Positions 24,921 to 34,614 of a stretch of 64,000 bases of DNA are shown here, piece after piece. The stretch's first letter is position 1; every line of letters starts with the position of its first letter. This DNA comes from [Bacillus] selenitireducens MLS10 (GTDB taxonomy: Bacteria > Bacillota > Bacilli > Bacillales > Salisediminibacteriaceae): NCBI RefSeq assembly GCF_000093085.1, contig NC_014219.1, positions 2,162,384 through 2,226,383 on the forward strand, read 5' to 3'. Both the position numbers and the translations under genes were made by a program. The notes under the pieces are model-generated. The model was not told the origin of the DNA, did not search any database, and was given only the letters and a program-made list of their open reading frames with translations.

Positions 24921-27527
24921 TTATTTGATTCCTTTATAGGCTTGTCGGTAGATATCGGCCAGTTCAGTTACCAGAGGCAGTTTTGGATTAGCCGTTGTGC
25001 ACTGATCTTCGAATGCGCGATCCGCCAGTTCATCAACAACGGACTCAAAATCCTTTTTGTCAACACCGCATTCGGCAATACTCATAGGGATCTTCATTTC
25101 TTTGGCAAGGTCGATAACAGCCTGAACGAGGCTCTCCACCCCTTGCTCTGTTGTACTTGCAGGTAAGCCGAGTCTTCTTGCAATATCTGCATAACGCTCG
25201 TCTGCCTTAAAGTGACTGTATTTTGGGAATGCTGTGAATTTCGTCGGTTTCTTCGCATTGTACCGGATCACATGCGGCATCAGAATGGTGTTGGATCTGC
25301 CGTGTGCGATATGGAACTCAGCACCCAGTTTGTGAGCAAGGCTGTGATTGATACCGAGGAAGGCATTGGCAAAGGCCATACCGGCAATTGTAGATGCATT
25401 ATGCATTTTTTCTCTAGCCAGTTCGTCACTTCCATCGTGGTAAGCTTTCGGCAGGTATTCAAAGACCAGTTCAATCGCCTTCATGGCAAGGCCGTCTGTA
25501 TAATCATTAGCCAGGACTGAGACATATGCTTCAATGGCATGTGTCAATACGTCCATTCCTGTGTCTGCTGTAACAGATGGCGGTACAGATTTTACATAGA
25601 CTGGATCGATAATGGCCACATCTGGAGTCAGCTCATAATCCGCAAGCGGATATTTTGTCTGATTGGCTTTATCTGTAATGACAGAGAATGATGTGACTTC
25701 AGAACCGGTTCCGGAAGTTGTCGGAATAGCTACAAACTGCGCACGTTTACCGAGTTTCGGATATTTGAAAACCCGTTTACGGATATCCAGGAATTTCTGT
25801 TTTAATCCGTTGAAATCGAGATCGGGATTTTCATAGAAGAGCCACATACCTTTCGCTGCATCCATTGGAGAACCGCCACCGAGAGTGATGATGACATCCG
25901 GTTCAAAAGTACGCATCATGTCGGCACCTTTCATCACTGTTTCGATGCTTGGATCCGCTTCGACATCGGAGAAAATTTCGTATTGAACTTTATCTTGACG
26001 TTTATTCAAATAGTAAAGCACTTTATCCACATAGCCCATCTTGACCATCATTTCATCCGTGACAATCATGGCACGTGAGATATTCGGCATTTTCTCAAGG
26101 TATTGCGTTGAATTCTTTTCGAAATAGATCTTTGGCGGAACCTTAAACCACTGCATATTATTTCGTCTCTTCCCTATTTTTTTGAAATTGACAAGGTTGA
26201 TCGTACCCACGTTTTGAGAAACGGAGTTGTGTCCGTGAGAACCGCACCCGAGAGTCAATGATGGCAAATAGCCATTGTAAATATCCCCGATGGCGCCTTG
26301 TGAGGAAGGACTGTTATTGATGATGCGTCCCGCTTTCATACGCATCCCGAATTCCTGGATGACTTCATCATTCTGTGAATGGATGACTGCGGAGTGACCA
26401 AGGCCTCCGAATTCGAGCATTTCTGTCGAACGCTGATAGCCTTCTTCGCGGTCTTTTACCTTATAGCAGGCAAGAACAGGGCTCAGTTTTTCCCGGGACA
26501 AAGGTGATTCCGGTCCAACCGTTTTTAACTCAGCGATCAGAATCTTTGTTTCTGCAGGTACGGTAACGCCGGCCATTTCTGCAATTTTAGCGGCAGGCAT
26601 CCCAACGATTGCCGGGTTTACTGCGCATGTTTTTTCGTTAATAACGAGCTTCTCTACCTTTTCTCTCTCATCTTTTGTTAGGAAATGACACTTGTTGTCG
26701 ATCAGTTCTTTTTTGGTTTCCTGATAAATCGGAGCTTCGATAATTACAGCCTGTTCAGATGCGCATATCATGCCATTATCGAACGTCTTTGAAAGGATCA
26801 GGTCGTTTACAGCCTGCTTAATGTGTGCGCTGCGCTCGATAAAGCACGGTACGTTACCAGGTCCAACACCGAGAGCCGGTTTTCCTGTGCTGTATGCCGA
26901 TTTCACCATACCGGCTCCACCAGTGGCAAGAACAACAGCTACCCCGTTATGGTTCATTAAAGATTGCGTTGCTTCAATCGAAGGTTTTTCGATCCACTGA
27001 ATGCACCCTTCTGGAGCACCTGCTTTTACGGCGGCATCGTATAGGATGCTTGCAGCTTTAGCGCTGCATTTTTGTGCGGATGGATGGAAGGCGAAGATAA
27101 TCGGATTTCTTGTTTTAATCGCAATCAGAATTTTAAACATGGTCGTGGATGTCGGATTGGTAACTGGCGTGACACCTGCAACAACGCCGACAGGTTCTGC
27201 GATCTCAATCATTTCTTCGTGCTCATTTTCGCGGACTACACCGACAGTTTTATCGTATTTGATACCATGATAGACATATTCAGTGGCAAAGATGTTTTTG
27301 ATAATCTTGTCTTCATATACTCCCCGACCGGTTTCTTCCACAGCCATTTTTGCAAGTGGCATATGCTGATCAAGACCAGCGAGTGCCATCTGTTTTACAA
27401 TTTCATCAATCTGCTCCTGGTCGTAATGAAGGAAAGCCTCATAAGCTGATTTCCCGCGTTTTACAAGCTGATCAATCATCTGTTCAGCACTTTCCTGTTT
27501 CTTTAAATCTTTCTCTTCGATTGCCAT
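24921..27527 (-). CDS. adhE: Bifunctional acetaldehyde-CoA / alcohol dehydrogenase, 868 aa
   Basis: AdhE reduces acetyl-CoA to acetaldehyde and then ethanol with two NADH, re-oxidising NADH in fermentation. The N-terminal aldehyde dehydrogenase domain (about 1-445) has the Cys nucleophile in GMICASEQAV; the C-terminal iron-dependent alcohol dehydrogenase domain (about 455-868) has GGGSPMDAAKGMW, GMDVLTHAIEAY and the iron ligands in HSLAHKLGAEFHIAHG. AdhE polymers called spirosomes are known. Start ATG at 27527 follows AGGAGG. Two Rex/Fnr-type operators upstream (27549-27566 and 27618-27635) point to induction when oxygen is low or NADH is high. Confidence 0.97.
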   Translation of the reverse strand: MAIEEKDLKKQESAEQMIDQLVKRGKSAYEAFLHYDQEQIDEIVKQMALAGLDQHMPLAKMAVEETGRGVYEDKIIKNIFATEYVYHGIKYDKTVGVVRENEHEEMIEIAEPVGVVAGVTPVTNPTSTTMFKILIAIKTRNPIIFAFHPSAQKCSAKAASILYDAAVKAGAPEGCIQWIEKPSIEATQSLMNHNGVAVVLATGGAGMVKSAYSTGKPALGVGPGNVPCFIERSAHIKQAVNDLILSKTFDNGMICASEQAVIIEAPIYQETKKELIDNKCHFLTKDEREKVEKLVINEKTCAVNPAIVGMPAAKIAEMAGVTVPAETKILIAELKTVGPESPLSREKLSPVLACYKVKDREEGYQRSTEMLEFGGLGHSAVIHSQNDEVIQEFGMRMKAGRIINNSPSSQGAIGDIYNGYLPSLTLGCGSHGHNSVSQNVGTINLVNFKKIGKRRNNMQWFKVPPKIYFEKNSTQYLEKMPNISRAMIVTDEMMVKMGYVDKVLYYLNKRQDKVQYEIFSDVEADPSIETVMKGADMMRTFEPDVIITLGGGSPMDAAKGMWLFYENPDLDFNGLKQKFLDIRKRVFKYPKLGKRAQFVAIPTTSGTGSEVTSFSVITDKANQTKYPLADYELTPDVAIIDPVYVKSVPPSVTADTGMDVLTHAIEAYVSVLANDYTDGLAMKAIELVFEYLPKAYHDGSDELAREKMHNASTIAGMAFANAFLGINHSLAHKLGAEFHIAHGRSNTILMPHVIRYNAKKPTKFTAFPKYSHFKADERYADIARRLGLPASTTEQGVESLVQAVIDLAKEMKIPMSIAECGVDKKDFESVVDELADRAFEDQCTTANPKLPLVTELADIYRQAYKGIK

Positions 27528-27548
27528 ATTCAATCGCCTCCTAAAATC

Positions 27549-27566
27549 ATGTGAAGTATTTCACTA
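27549..27566 (-). promoter_or_regulatory. Rex/Fnr-type operator, promoter-proximal, upstream of adhE
   Basis: The minus strand reads TAGTGAAATACTTCACAT, matching the Rex consensus TTGTGAA-N4-TTCACAA at 12 of 14 positions, and Fnr/CRP-type TGTGA-N6-TCACA nearly as well. It lies downstream of either candidate -10 (TACAAT 27581-27586, or TTAAGT 27567-27572 paired with TTGACC 27591-27596), where binding would block transcription. That favours a repressor such as Rex. Confidence 0.65.
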
Positions 27567-27617
27567 ACTTAACTGACTTCATTGTAATACGGTCAAATTA
27601 AAAAATCCATGTCTAAT

Positions 27618-27635
27618 TTGTGAATAACTTCACAG
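27618..27635. promoter_or_regulatory. Rex/Fnr-type operator, distal, upstream of adhE
   Basis: TTGTGAATAACTTCACAG matches the Rex consensus at 13 of 14 positions and is also a perfect TGTGA-N6-TCACA. It lies upstream of the promoter, where an activator or a second repressor dimer could bind. A further half-site, TTGTGAA, is at 27667-27673. Confidence 0.7.
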
Positions 27636-27921
27636 AAATTTTTGATTCCGCTTACATGTGGCGAAGTTGTGAACGTAGGGTATTACGCTTCTTATTATAA
27701 ATATTAATCAAGTATTTAAACTCCCCAGGTCTGGTATTTCTTTCTTTTCGGTTCTGTTTTAATCAATGAGCAGAGAACAGAGTCCTTTATCCGGATCTGT
27801 ATCTTGTCAGTGTCGCTCCATTTACCTTAAACTCAACTACGCTCTTTACTGTATTTAGCGTCAGTAACAGTCAAAGTGCTCAGTCGTTCAGAATAAGGTC
27901 GTCTTTTTCCGTGAAAGATGT

Positions 27922-27930
27922 TATAATTCA
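27922..27930 (+). promoter_or_regulatory. Extended -10 of the ABC-F gene
   Basis: TGTTATAAT is a perfect TGnTATAAT, 34 bases before the ATG at 27965. No clear -35 is visible. Confidence 0.5.
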
Positions 27931-27964
27931 TGAGGATTTTAATGAGAAGGAATGATGTATAAAA

Positions 27965-29566
27965 ATGTTAAATGTACAAGGTGTAAGTCTCCGTTTTGGA
28001 GATCAAAAGTTGTTTGAAGATGTTAATATTAAATTCACTCCAGGTAACTGTTATGGATTGATCGGTGCAAACGGCGCCGGAAAATCCACGTTTTTAAAAA
28101 TTCTGTCTGGCGATATTGATTCACAGGCAGGCGAAGTTTCCATGCCCCCTGATCACCGAATGGCTGTTTTAAGACAGGATCACTATGCGTATGATGAACA
28201 AACGGTGCTGGATGTTGTCATGATGGGTCATGAACGAATGTACAAGGTACGGCAGGAAAAAGACGAGATTTACATGAAGCCTGATTTCTCTGATGAAGAC
28301 GGAATGAGAGCCGCAGAACTTGAAGGTGAATTTGCTGAAATGAACGGTTATGAGGCCGAGTCTGATGCAGCTGTTCTTTTGAAGGGGCTTGGCATTTATG
28401 AAGATGCTCATTACAAAACTCTTTCGGAGCTTCCTGAATCTGAAAAAGTAAAAGTATTGCTTGCTCAGGCGCTTTTCGGAAATCCGGATGTCCTGCTTCT
28501 CGATGAGCCTACAAACGGGCTTGATATTGATGCGATTAAATGGCTTGAAGAATTTTTGATTCAATTCGAAAATACTGTTATTGTTGTTTCACACGACCGT
28601 CACTTCCTGAACCATGTCTGCACACACATTGCTGATCTTGATTTCGGTAAGATTCAGCTGTATGTCGGCAACTATGATTTTTGGTATGAGTCAAGTCAGC
28701 TCGCACTTCGAATGGCACAGGAACAGAATAAAAAGAAAGAAGAAAAGATTGAGGAACTTAAACAGTTTATTGCACGATTCAGTGCGAATGCGTCAAAATC
28801 AAAACAGGCAACATCACGTAAGAAGCTCTTGGATAAAATCGAACTGGATGACATTCAGCCATCCTCAAGAAAATATCCGTATATTGCTTTCAAACCGGAA
28901 CGTGAAATCGGAAACGATCTGTTAACCGTCGATGGCATCACGAAAACAGTCAACGGTGTAAAGGTCTTGGATAATGTCAGTTTCAGTTTGGATCGTGATG
29001 ATAAAGTGTCACTGACTGGACCGAATGAAATCGCCAAAACGACGCTGATGGAAATACTCATGGGCAAAACAGAACCGGACGAAGGTTCGTTCAAGTGGGG
29101 AATCACCACATCTCAAGCATATTTTCCGAAAGATAACAGTGAATATTTTGAAGGGCAGGATGTGCCTCTTGTCGAATGGTTACGTCAGTACTCCCCTGAG
29201 GATCAGACGGAGACATTTATCCGTGGTTTTCTTGGCAGGATGCTGTTTTCCGGTGAAGAGGCCAAAAAGAGTGCAGCCGTCCTGTCCGGTGGAGAGAAAG
29301 TCAGATGTATGCTGTCAAAAATGATGCTTAGCGGAGCCAATGTGTTATTGCTTGACGAACCGACCAATCATCTTGATCTTGAGAGCATTACGGCGTTGAA
29401 TAACGGTTTGATTAACTTTAAAGGCGCAATGATTTTCACTTCTCATGACTTGCAGATGAACCAGACGCTGGCTACACGCATCATTGAGATTCAGAATGAT
29501 GGTTCCATTATGAATAAGAAAATGACATATGAAGAGTATATGGAGAACCAAACAGTTAAAAAATAA
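27965..29566 (+). CDS. ABC-F family ATPase, YkpA-like, 533 aa
   Basis: Two ABC ATPase domains on one chain and no membrane segments mark an ABC-F protein, a ribosome-associated factor family that acts on stalled or starting ribosomes. Domain 1: Walker A GANGAGKST (near 35-43), Walker B VLLLDEPTNGLD. A charged linker (about 240-300, AQEQNKKKEEKIEELKQF) follows. Domain 2: LSGGEKVRCML and LLLDEPTNHLD. Oddities are a degenerate first signature, LPESEKVKV in place of LSGGEKV, and a second Walker A of GPNEIAKTT in place of GxNGxGKTT. From memory, variants of both occur in the YkpA branch. Alone on its transcript, with a strong shared terminator. Confidence 0.9.
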   Translation: MLNVQGVSLRFGDQKLFEDVNIKFTPGNCYGLIGANGAGKSTFLKILSGDIDSQAGEVSMPPDHRMAVLRQDHYAYDEQTVLDVVMMGHERMYKVRQEKDEIYMKPDFSDEDGMRAAELEGEFAEMNGYEAESDAAVLLKGLGIYEDAHYKTLSELPESEKVKVLLAQALFGNPDVLLLDEPTNGLDIDAIKWLEEFLIQFENTVIVVSHDRHFLNHVCTHIADLDFGKIQLYVGNYDFWYESSQLALRMAQEQNKKKEEKIEELKQFIARFSANASKSKQATSRKKLLDKIELDDIQPSSRKYPYIAFKPEREIGNDLLTVDGITKTVNGVKVLDNVSFSLDRDDKVSLTGPNEIAKTTLMEILMGKTEPDEGSFKWGITTSQAYFPKDNSEYFEGQDVPLVEWLRQYSPEDQTETFIRGFLGRMLFSGEEAKKSAAVLSGGEKVRCMLSKMMLSGANVLLLDEPTNHLDLESITALNNGLINFKGAMIFTSHDLQMNQTLATRIIEIQNDGSIMNKKMTYEEYMENQTVKK

Positions 29567-29578
29567 AGCATTAAGAAA

Positions 29579-29610
29579 GCCTGGCCCTATCATCGATGAT
29601 AGGGCCAGGC
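29579..29610. terminator. Bidirectional terminator, perfect palindrome
   Basis: GCCTGGCCCTATCATC is followed at once by its exact complement, a 32-base palindrome (about 14 bp of stem with a 4-base loop), flanked by A-rich and T-rich sequence. It serves the genes ending at 29566 and 29629. Confidence 0.85.
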
Positions 29611-29628
29611 TGTTTAAATAACATTTGC

Positions 29629-29946
29629 TTAATTGGGCACTTTTACTTTCGAAGGGTCAAATTTCTCGGTGCTGATAACAGCATCCATGTTGAGGAAACC
29701 GTAAATATGAGGATTCATCATATGATTACCTTTTATATCTTCATAGATGACGGCACTTTCAAGTTTTTGAGCATCGATGGTTAAGAGGACCAGTTCCTCA
29801 TTCTCTTCATGGTGACTTACCAATGAAGAAATGCCTTCTTCTGAAACGCATGCAATATATCCTGTATCATCAAAGTGATCTGGCCAGTATTCTTCTTCTT
29901 CCAAAGCAAAGTCAAGTTCTTCTTTTGTCATCAGATAATAGATCAT
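29629..29946 (-). CDS. DUF952-family protein, 105 aa
   Basis: The start MIYYLMTKEELDFALEEEEYWP and the later VLLTIDAQKL, NPHIYGFLNMDAVI follow the DUF952 pattern (MIYHLT...F.H.ST...LVLL.ID...L...HLYGPL..DAV). DUF952 proteins are small, soluble and of unknown function; an ADP-ribosyltransferase-like fold has been proposed. The usual HxS-type residue after the first strand is replaced here (IACVSEEG), so activity is uncertain. Start 29946 is set by AGAGG eight bases upstream rather than the GTG at 29955. Confidence 0.75.
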   Translation of the reverse strand: MIYYLMTKEELDFALEEEEYWPDHFDDTGYIACVSEEGISSLVSHHEENEELVLLTIDAQKLESAVIYEDIKGNHMMNPHIYGFLNMDAVISTEKFDPSKVKVPN

Positions 29947-30092
29947 GGTTCTCACCTCTCGCTGTTCGTATCTGTGTCACTGTTTTCCGTTTAACATACT
30001 CTGATTATAAACGACAAAGATCAACTTGTGGAGTGATAACCGTGACAATTCGGCGAACAATGACACTGTATGCATAGTACATAAATCATCAT

Positions 30093-33000
30093 CTATAAAT
30101 GTTCGATAGTGACTTTGCTTCCTGCTCCTCCAGGGACAGATGATGTAACCAGGAGTTTTCTTGGGATGCGCTCTCTGAGCTCCTTTACATGGCTGATTAT
30201 TCCGACGGATAAATCGCTGGTCTGCAGCCGTTCCAATGCTCCAATAACCGTTTCGAGAAGGTGTTCGTCCAATGTCCCGAATCCTTCATCCAAGAAGAAA
30301 AATTCCAAAGGATGCTGACCTTTTAACTGAATGGTCATGGAGAGGGCCAAAGCAAGCGCAAGAGAGGTGATAAATGTTTCTCCTCCAGAAAGACTGGATA
30401 CAGGCCTTCTTATACCTCCGTTTGCATCATCACGAATTACAAAACCGCCATCTGAATCGATCTCTATAGCGAATTTTCCTTTTGTTAACTCATACAGCCT
30501 CTCTGATGCAAGGCGACTTACTTGTATCAGCTGCTCCTCAGCGATAAATTCAACGAACTGTTTTCCCCGAAACACAATCTGCAGTTTTTCCAAATCTTCC
30601 AATAGTGAAACAACTGTCATTCTTTCTTTTTCGAGAACGTCATAACGTTCAGCCCTTTTAACGAGACTTTCGATTTCTTGTTTTTTACGGCCTACCCGAT
30701 CATACAGGTCTTCCATTTCTTTTTCCAGGCGTCTCGATTCCTGTCGAATTTCTTCTCTCGCTGCTTCAGTCAACTGCAAATTGTCCATTTCGTTTTTTAT
30801 TGTCCGGTATGATTCCTGACTGTTTTTATATGCTTCCTTTCGCTCATTTAACCTTTCTTTTTGTTTTTCGAGTTCAGCTTTTGGGACAGTATGCTCTAGC
30901 ACATCTTTTGCATCTTTGAATGATGTCTCATCAAGCCAGTTATGAAAGGATTGTTCCTGTTCATTGAGAAACGAGTTTTTTGATTCAAGATTGCTTTCGA
31001 GACGGATAAGCTCATTCGATATACGTTGCAAGTCCTTTTCTTTTTGTTGAACATCCTGATCAGCTTTCTCGAACCTCTCTTTTAAATACAGAATTTTTTC
31101 GGAAACGCGCTTTTTTATGTCTTCCGGTTGTTCACCATCTGTTAGTGATTGAACAGATTTATCAATGGTTTCGATTTGTTCAAGTTGAAACGCCAGTTTC
31201 GTTTCGGCAGCTGTTTTTTTGACCTGGAGTTTGTAGAGCTCTTCATTTGACTGGTTGATCAAAGCGTTTTTCTTTTCGATCGCAGGCCTTGCATTTTCGA
31301 GGCGGCCGAGGATTCTATGATAGAGCTCTTTTTTCTCTTTAAGTGATTGGACAACAGCTTCTGCTTGTTTAAATGGAATGGAAGCCGTATGTTTGCGCCA
31401 TTCGATTTCTGTTTCTTTCATTTCCCCATCGGTACGGCTGTGCTCCATTATCAGTTGTTTTTTCTGTTCTTCGATACCTGAAAGCCGTTCTTTCGATGTC
31501 ATCAGCTGATCCTGATGATGGCGTAACTGAGAGAGGGTTTCATGAACATCACTGTAAAGTTTGCCGATCGTTTGAGCAGATGCATGCATGGTCTGCTTCA
31601 ATCGTCTCAAGCCTTCTTCGAAATCATTCGCATACAAGTCAGGCACCTTTACTTCGTCACCGCTTTCGATTGAGGTGTTCTCTGGAGAAAGAGGGATATT
31701 TTCCGCTGTTGACTCAAGTTTAATCCGATGAGTATTGACTTCATCAGTAAGTCTGTCAACTTCCCCGACAAATGTATCGAGTGAAGGAATGTGTTCATCT
31801 GCATTTTCAAAAGCTTCAAGATGGTTCACTTCATGATGGACGGAACCGCATAATGGACAAGGTTCGTCAGGATTCAGTCGATCACGGATTTCTGCAAGAA
31901 GAGATTCCTGGTGATGTTTCTGCCGACGATTTCTGTTATCTGTTATAATCAGTTTCGCTGATTCCAGTGTTCTTTTGTAGGAAGAGAAGGCGTCATACCA
32001 AAACTGCAGTTTACCATATTGGTCATGCAGTTTATTTTGACACAGCTCCTTTTCTTTCTCGATTTGTTCTGTTTGTTTTTTCGTTTCTTTCTGTTTCTCT
32101 GTAATATCCAGCAGGTTCTTGTTTAATGTAATGATTCGATTGTTCAAGTCTTTTTTCTGACTGATAATGTGTTCAGTTTGATTGACGAGCCGCTTGTCTT
32201 CCTCTGAGATCGTGTATGTTTCGAGATCTTTTTTCAGTTTTTGAACCTCTTTTTCATATCGTGCCAGGTCATGCTGATGGTGACGAAGTGTATTGTTTAG
32301 CTGTTCTATGGAAAATTGGAGTTCCTTTTCTTCATTTTGCAATTTTGTATGTTTGTCAGTCAGTTCTTTTCGATCCCCGATCAACCGGATTGCCTGATCC
32401 GCTTCGTCATATTGCTTTTCAAGAATCGGTTTTTCACTTTGCATTTGTTTGTCTGAAGAATCTTTAGTTTTTTTGGCCTCGATATACTCATTGTGCACAA
32501 CATCTTTTTGTTTCAGCTGTGTTTGAATGTCTTGCTGCAAGGCTTCGATATCCCTGTGTAAATCAAGGATTGTTCTTGCCCGTTCTTGTCCATTCAGTGC
32601 CGTTTCGGCTTGATTTAATCTTGCCTCTTCGTGAGCCATTTCAGCCGCGTCCTGTTCAAATTGATACAGTTCCGATTGAACAGCTTTCAGTTTTATTGAA
32701 AGCTCATCCCACCGCTCTACTTTTTTCAGCTCATCACTGTTCTTTGAAAACTGTTCTTTTTTCATTATCTGTTCTTTTTTAAGATTTTCAAACTCTTTTT
32801 TCTGATCTGAGATCATAGTCTTTGACGCGTCACCGAGTCCAGCCTGTTCACTCTTGATGACAGCTAATTGATGGGCTGTATCATCAAGTTTATGCTTCAG
32901 TTTTGCATTGAGCCGATCGCCGTATTTTTCAAGGTGAAACAGTCTTTGCAGCATTTTACGTCGTTCAGTCCCTTTCAGAGTCAAAAATTCTGAGAATTTC

Positions 33001-33458
33001 CCTTGGGGGAGAACCACAGCTCTTGTGAAATCATCAAGCTCAAGTCCTAATAGTTTTATAACTGATTTATCCATATCTGATGCTTTATCAGCAAGCGTTA
33101 CCGGAGAATTGACTCCTTTAATCAGCCTTGAAACAGTCTGTTTGACGGAACCGTTTTTTTGCAGTTTGAACGATCGCTCGGCTTTATATGATGTCTGATG
33201 GTTGCCGGTACCCAGGGTGAAGATGAAAGCTGTATACATTTCGTCTGATGCATGATTGATGATGCCTTCTTTGTTCACGGGAGCCCGCTCAACTTTACCG
33301 TACAGGGCGAGTGTAATTGCATCCAGAATCGTCGATTTCCCCGCTCCTGTAGGTCCGAAAATGCCGAATAGACCGGCCTCTGTCAGTTCTTCAAAATCGA
33401 TTGTCTGTGTTTCTTTGAAACTGTGAATCCCTTTCAATGACAGTTCAATGGGTTTCAT
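30093..33458 (-). CDS. sbcC: Nuclease SbcCD subunit C, 1121 aa
   Basis: SbcC is the SMC/Rad50-like ATPase of the SbcCD nuclease that opens hairpins and processes DNA ends. Walker A GPTGAGKST (35-43) and the Q-loop LPQGKFSEF flank the first half. Long coiled coils surround the zinc hook CPLCGSVHH in the middle. The C-terminal ABC part has SLSGGETFITSLALAL and Walker B FFFLDEGFGTLD. Start 33458 has GAGGAGG upstream and overlaps the sbcD end by 14 bases. It is the last gene of the add-sbc operon; no clear terminator is seen after it. Confidence 0.96.
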   Translation of the reverse strand: MKPIELSLKGIHSFKETQTIDFEELTEAGLFGIFGPTGAGKSTILDAITLALYGKVERAPVNKEGIINHASDEMYTAFIFTLGTGNHQTSYKAERSFKLQKNGSVKQTVSRLIKGVNSPVTLADKASDMDKSVIKLLGLELDDFTRAVVLPQGKFSEFLTLKGTERRKMLQRLFHLEKYGDRLNAKLKHKLDDTAHQLAVIKSEQAGLGDASKTMISDQKKEFENLKKEQIMKKEQFSKNSDELKKVERWDELSIKLKAVQSELYQFEQDAAEMAHEEARLNQAETALNGQERARTILDLHRDIEALQQDIQTQLKQKDVVHNEYIEAKKTKDSSDKQMQSEKPILEKQYDEADQAIRLIGDRKELTDKHTKLQNEEKELQFSIEQLNNTLRHHQHDLARYEKEVQKLKKDLETYTISEEDKRLVNQTEHIISQKKDLNNRIITLNKNLLDITEKQKETKKQTEQIEKEKELCQNKLHDQYGKLQFWYDAFSSYKRTLESAKLIITDNRNRRQKHHQESLLAEIRDRLNPDEPCPLCGSVHHEVNHLEAFENADEHIPSLDTFVGEVDRLTDEVNTHRIKLESTAENIPLSPENTSIESGDEVKVPDLYANDFEEGLRRLKQTMHASAQTIGKLYSDVHETLSQLRHHQDQLMTSKERLSGIEEQKKQLIMEHSRTDGEMKETEIEWRKHTASIPFKQAEAVVQSLKEKKELYHRILGRLENARPAIEKKNALINQSNEELYKLQVKKTAAETKLAFQLEQIETIDKSVQSLTDGEQPEDIKKRVSEKILYLKERFEKADQDVQQKEKDLQRISNELIRLESNLESKNSFLNEQEQSFHNWLDETSFKDAKDVLEHTVPKAELEKQKERLNERKEAYKNSQESYRTIKNEMDNLQLTEAAREEIRQESRRLEKEMEDLYDRVGRKKQEIESLVKRAERYDVLEKERMTVVSLLEDLEKLQIVFRGKQFVEFIAEEQLIQVSRLASERLYELTKGKFAIEIDSDGGFVIRDDANGGIRRPVSSLSGGETFITSLALALALSMTIQLKGQHPLEFFFLDEGFGTLDEHLLETVIGALERLQTSDLSVGIISHVKELRERIPRKLLVTSSVPGGAGSKVTIEHL

Positions 33459-34614
33459 CGGTCGGATCCTCCTCGACTAGTTCTATAAAAAGCGATCTCA
33501 GCCGATCGTCGGGCTCAGCTCCGCCCATTTGTTTTTTATAGAACATATCAAATAATTCCCGAATGGATAATTCTGCTCTTCGCGTTTCAGGTGATTGCAT
33601 ATCTGGAAAGACAGGCTGAATAATCAGGATTCCAGGATAGTGCTCTTTGATTTTGGCAATGGTCTCGGCTGATGGTGCCTGTTCAAGGTGGACTTTCAAA
33701 TCAATCCATGCACCAAAGTCTCTGCGTTCGTTCATCCAATGAAACACTTCATCGAAGCCATTTACAGCTTCCCATCTCAAAAGCTGTTTTCCTGAACTGA
33801 TTGGAATTTCCCGTATGTCGGGTTCATGGCCGGGGGTGATATCGAGAACCGTTACTGATTTTGCAACGCCTCTTTCGCCAAAACTGAAAGCAAGCGGTGA
33901 ACCCGCGTATCTTGCAGGGCGGATGGTGTGCTTTAGTGTTTGAGGTCTGTGCAAGTGACCGAGTGCCGTATAGTCCACGTTGGATGGAAAGGAATCCGAA
34001 GCAATTGTGTACGAGCCGCCGACTTCGATTGGGCGTTCTGAATCGGAACCGTTCCCTCCTGCTGCGAAAACATGACTCATCGCAATATTGACATGGTCTT
34101 TAGAGAGGTTCTTTGTCAGTTCGCCGAACATCCAACGGATTTTTTGGTTGTAAGCATCCCGGATCACTTTGTCGTCAGCTTCTTCAGCTAATACCTCTTT
34201 CAACCTTGATTCCGATGGATAGGGTAGCCATGGGACGCACAAGGTCTGATCGGCTGCTTTAATATCCACCGTTAGCGGATGTAGTGTAGGCTGTCCCTGG
34301 ATATAAACTGAGTGACGCTCTAGCATCGCACTTGCTGCTGAAAGCCGTTCAGGGTGGTCGTGATTGCCACTGATTGCAACTACGGTCCGTTTCCCGAAAT
34401 CAGATAAACGTGAGAGGCTGTCATAAAACAGCCGCTCACTCTTTGCAGGTGGATTAACCGAATCGTAAATGTCTCCGGCGATCAGAACCACATCAATTTC
34501 CTCTTCATGGACGATTCCACACAGTTCGTCGATAAATGCTTCATGCTCGTCATGTCTGTCTCTTCCTTCGATTGTGCGTCCGAAATGCCAATCCGCTGTA
34601 TGAAGAACCCTCAT
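33445..34614 (-). CDS. sbcD: Nuclease SbcCD subunit D, 389 aa
   Basis: SbcD is the Mre11-like metallophosphoesterase subunit. The five metal motifs are visible: HTADWHFG (Asp8, His10), LIAGDIYD, SGNHDHPE, MSHVF and LGHLH. The C-terminal capping domain follows. Its ATG overlaps the addA stop by four bases (ATGA), tying AddAB and SbcCD production together. Confidence 0.96.
   Translation of the reverse strand: MRVLHTADWHFGRTIEGRDRHDEHEAFIDELCGIVHEEEIDVVLIAGDIYDSVNPPAKSERLFYDSLSRLSDFGKRTVVAISGNHDHPERLSAASAMLERHSVYIQGQPTLHPLTVDIKAADQTLCVPWLPYPSESRLKEVLAEEADDKVIRDAYNQKIRWMFGELTKNLSKDHVNIAMSHVFAAGGNGSDSERPIEVGGSYTIASDSFPSNVDYTALGHLHRPQTLKHTIRPARYAGSPLAFSFGERGVAKSVTVLDITPGHEPDIREIPISSGKQLLRWEAVNGFDEVFHWMNERRDFGAWIDLKVHLEQAPSAETIAKIKEHYPGILIIQPVFPDMQSPETRRAELSIRELFDMFYKKQMGGAEPDDRLRSLFIELVEEDPTDETH

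Larger units (their letters stand above)
27528..27964. other. Divergent intergenic region adhE / ABC-F gene
   Basis: The 437-base stretch holds the adhE control region (27549-27673) and the promoter of the ABC-F gene (27925-27930). I see no ORF with a ribosome site and no structured RNA in the remaining A/T-rich middle (about 27690-27900). Confidence 0.6.
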
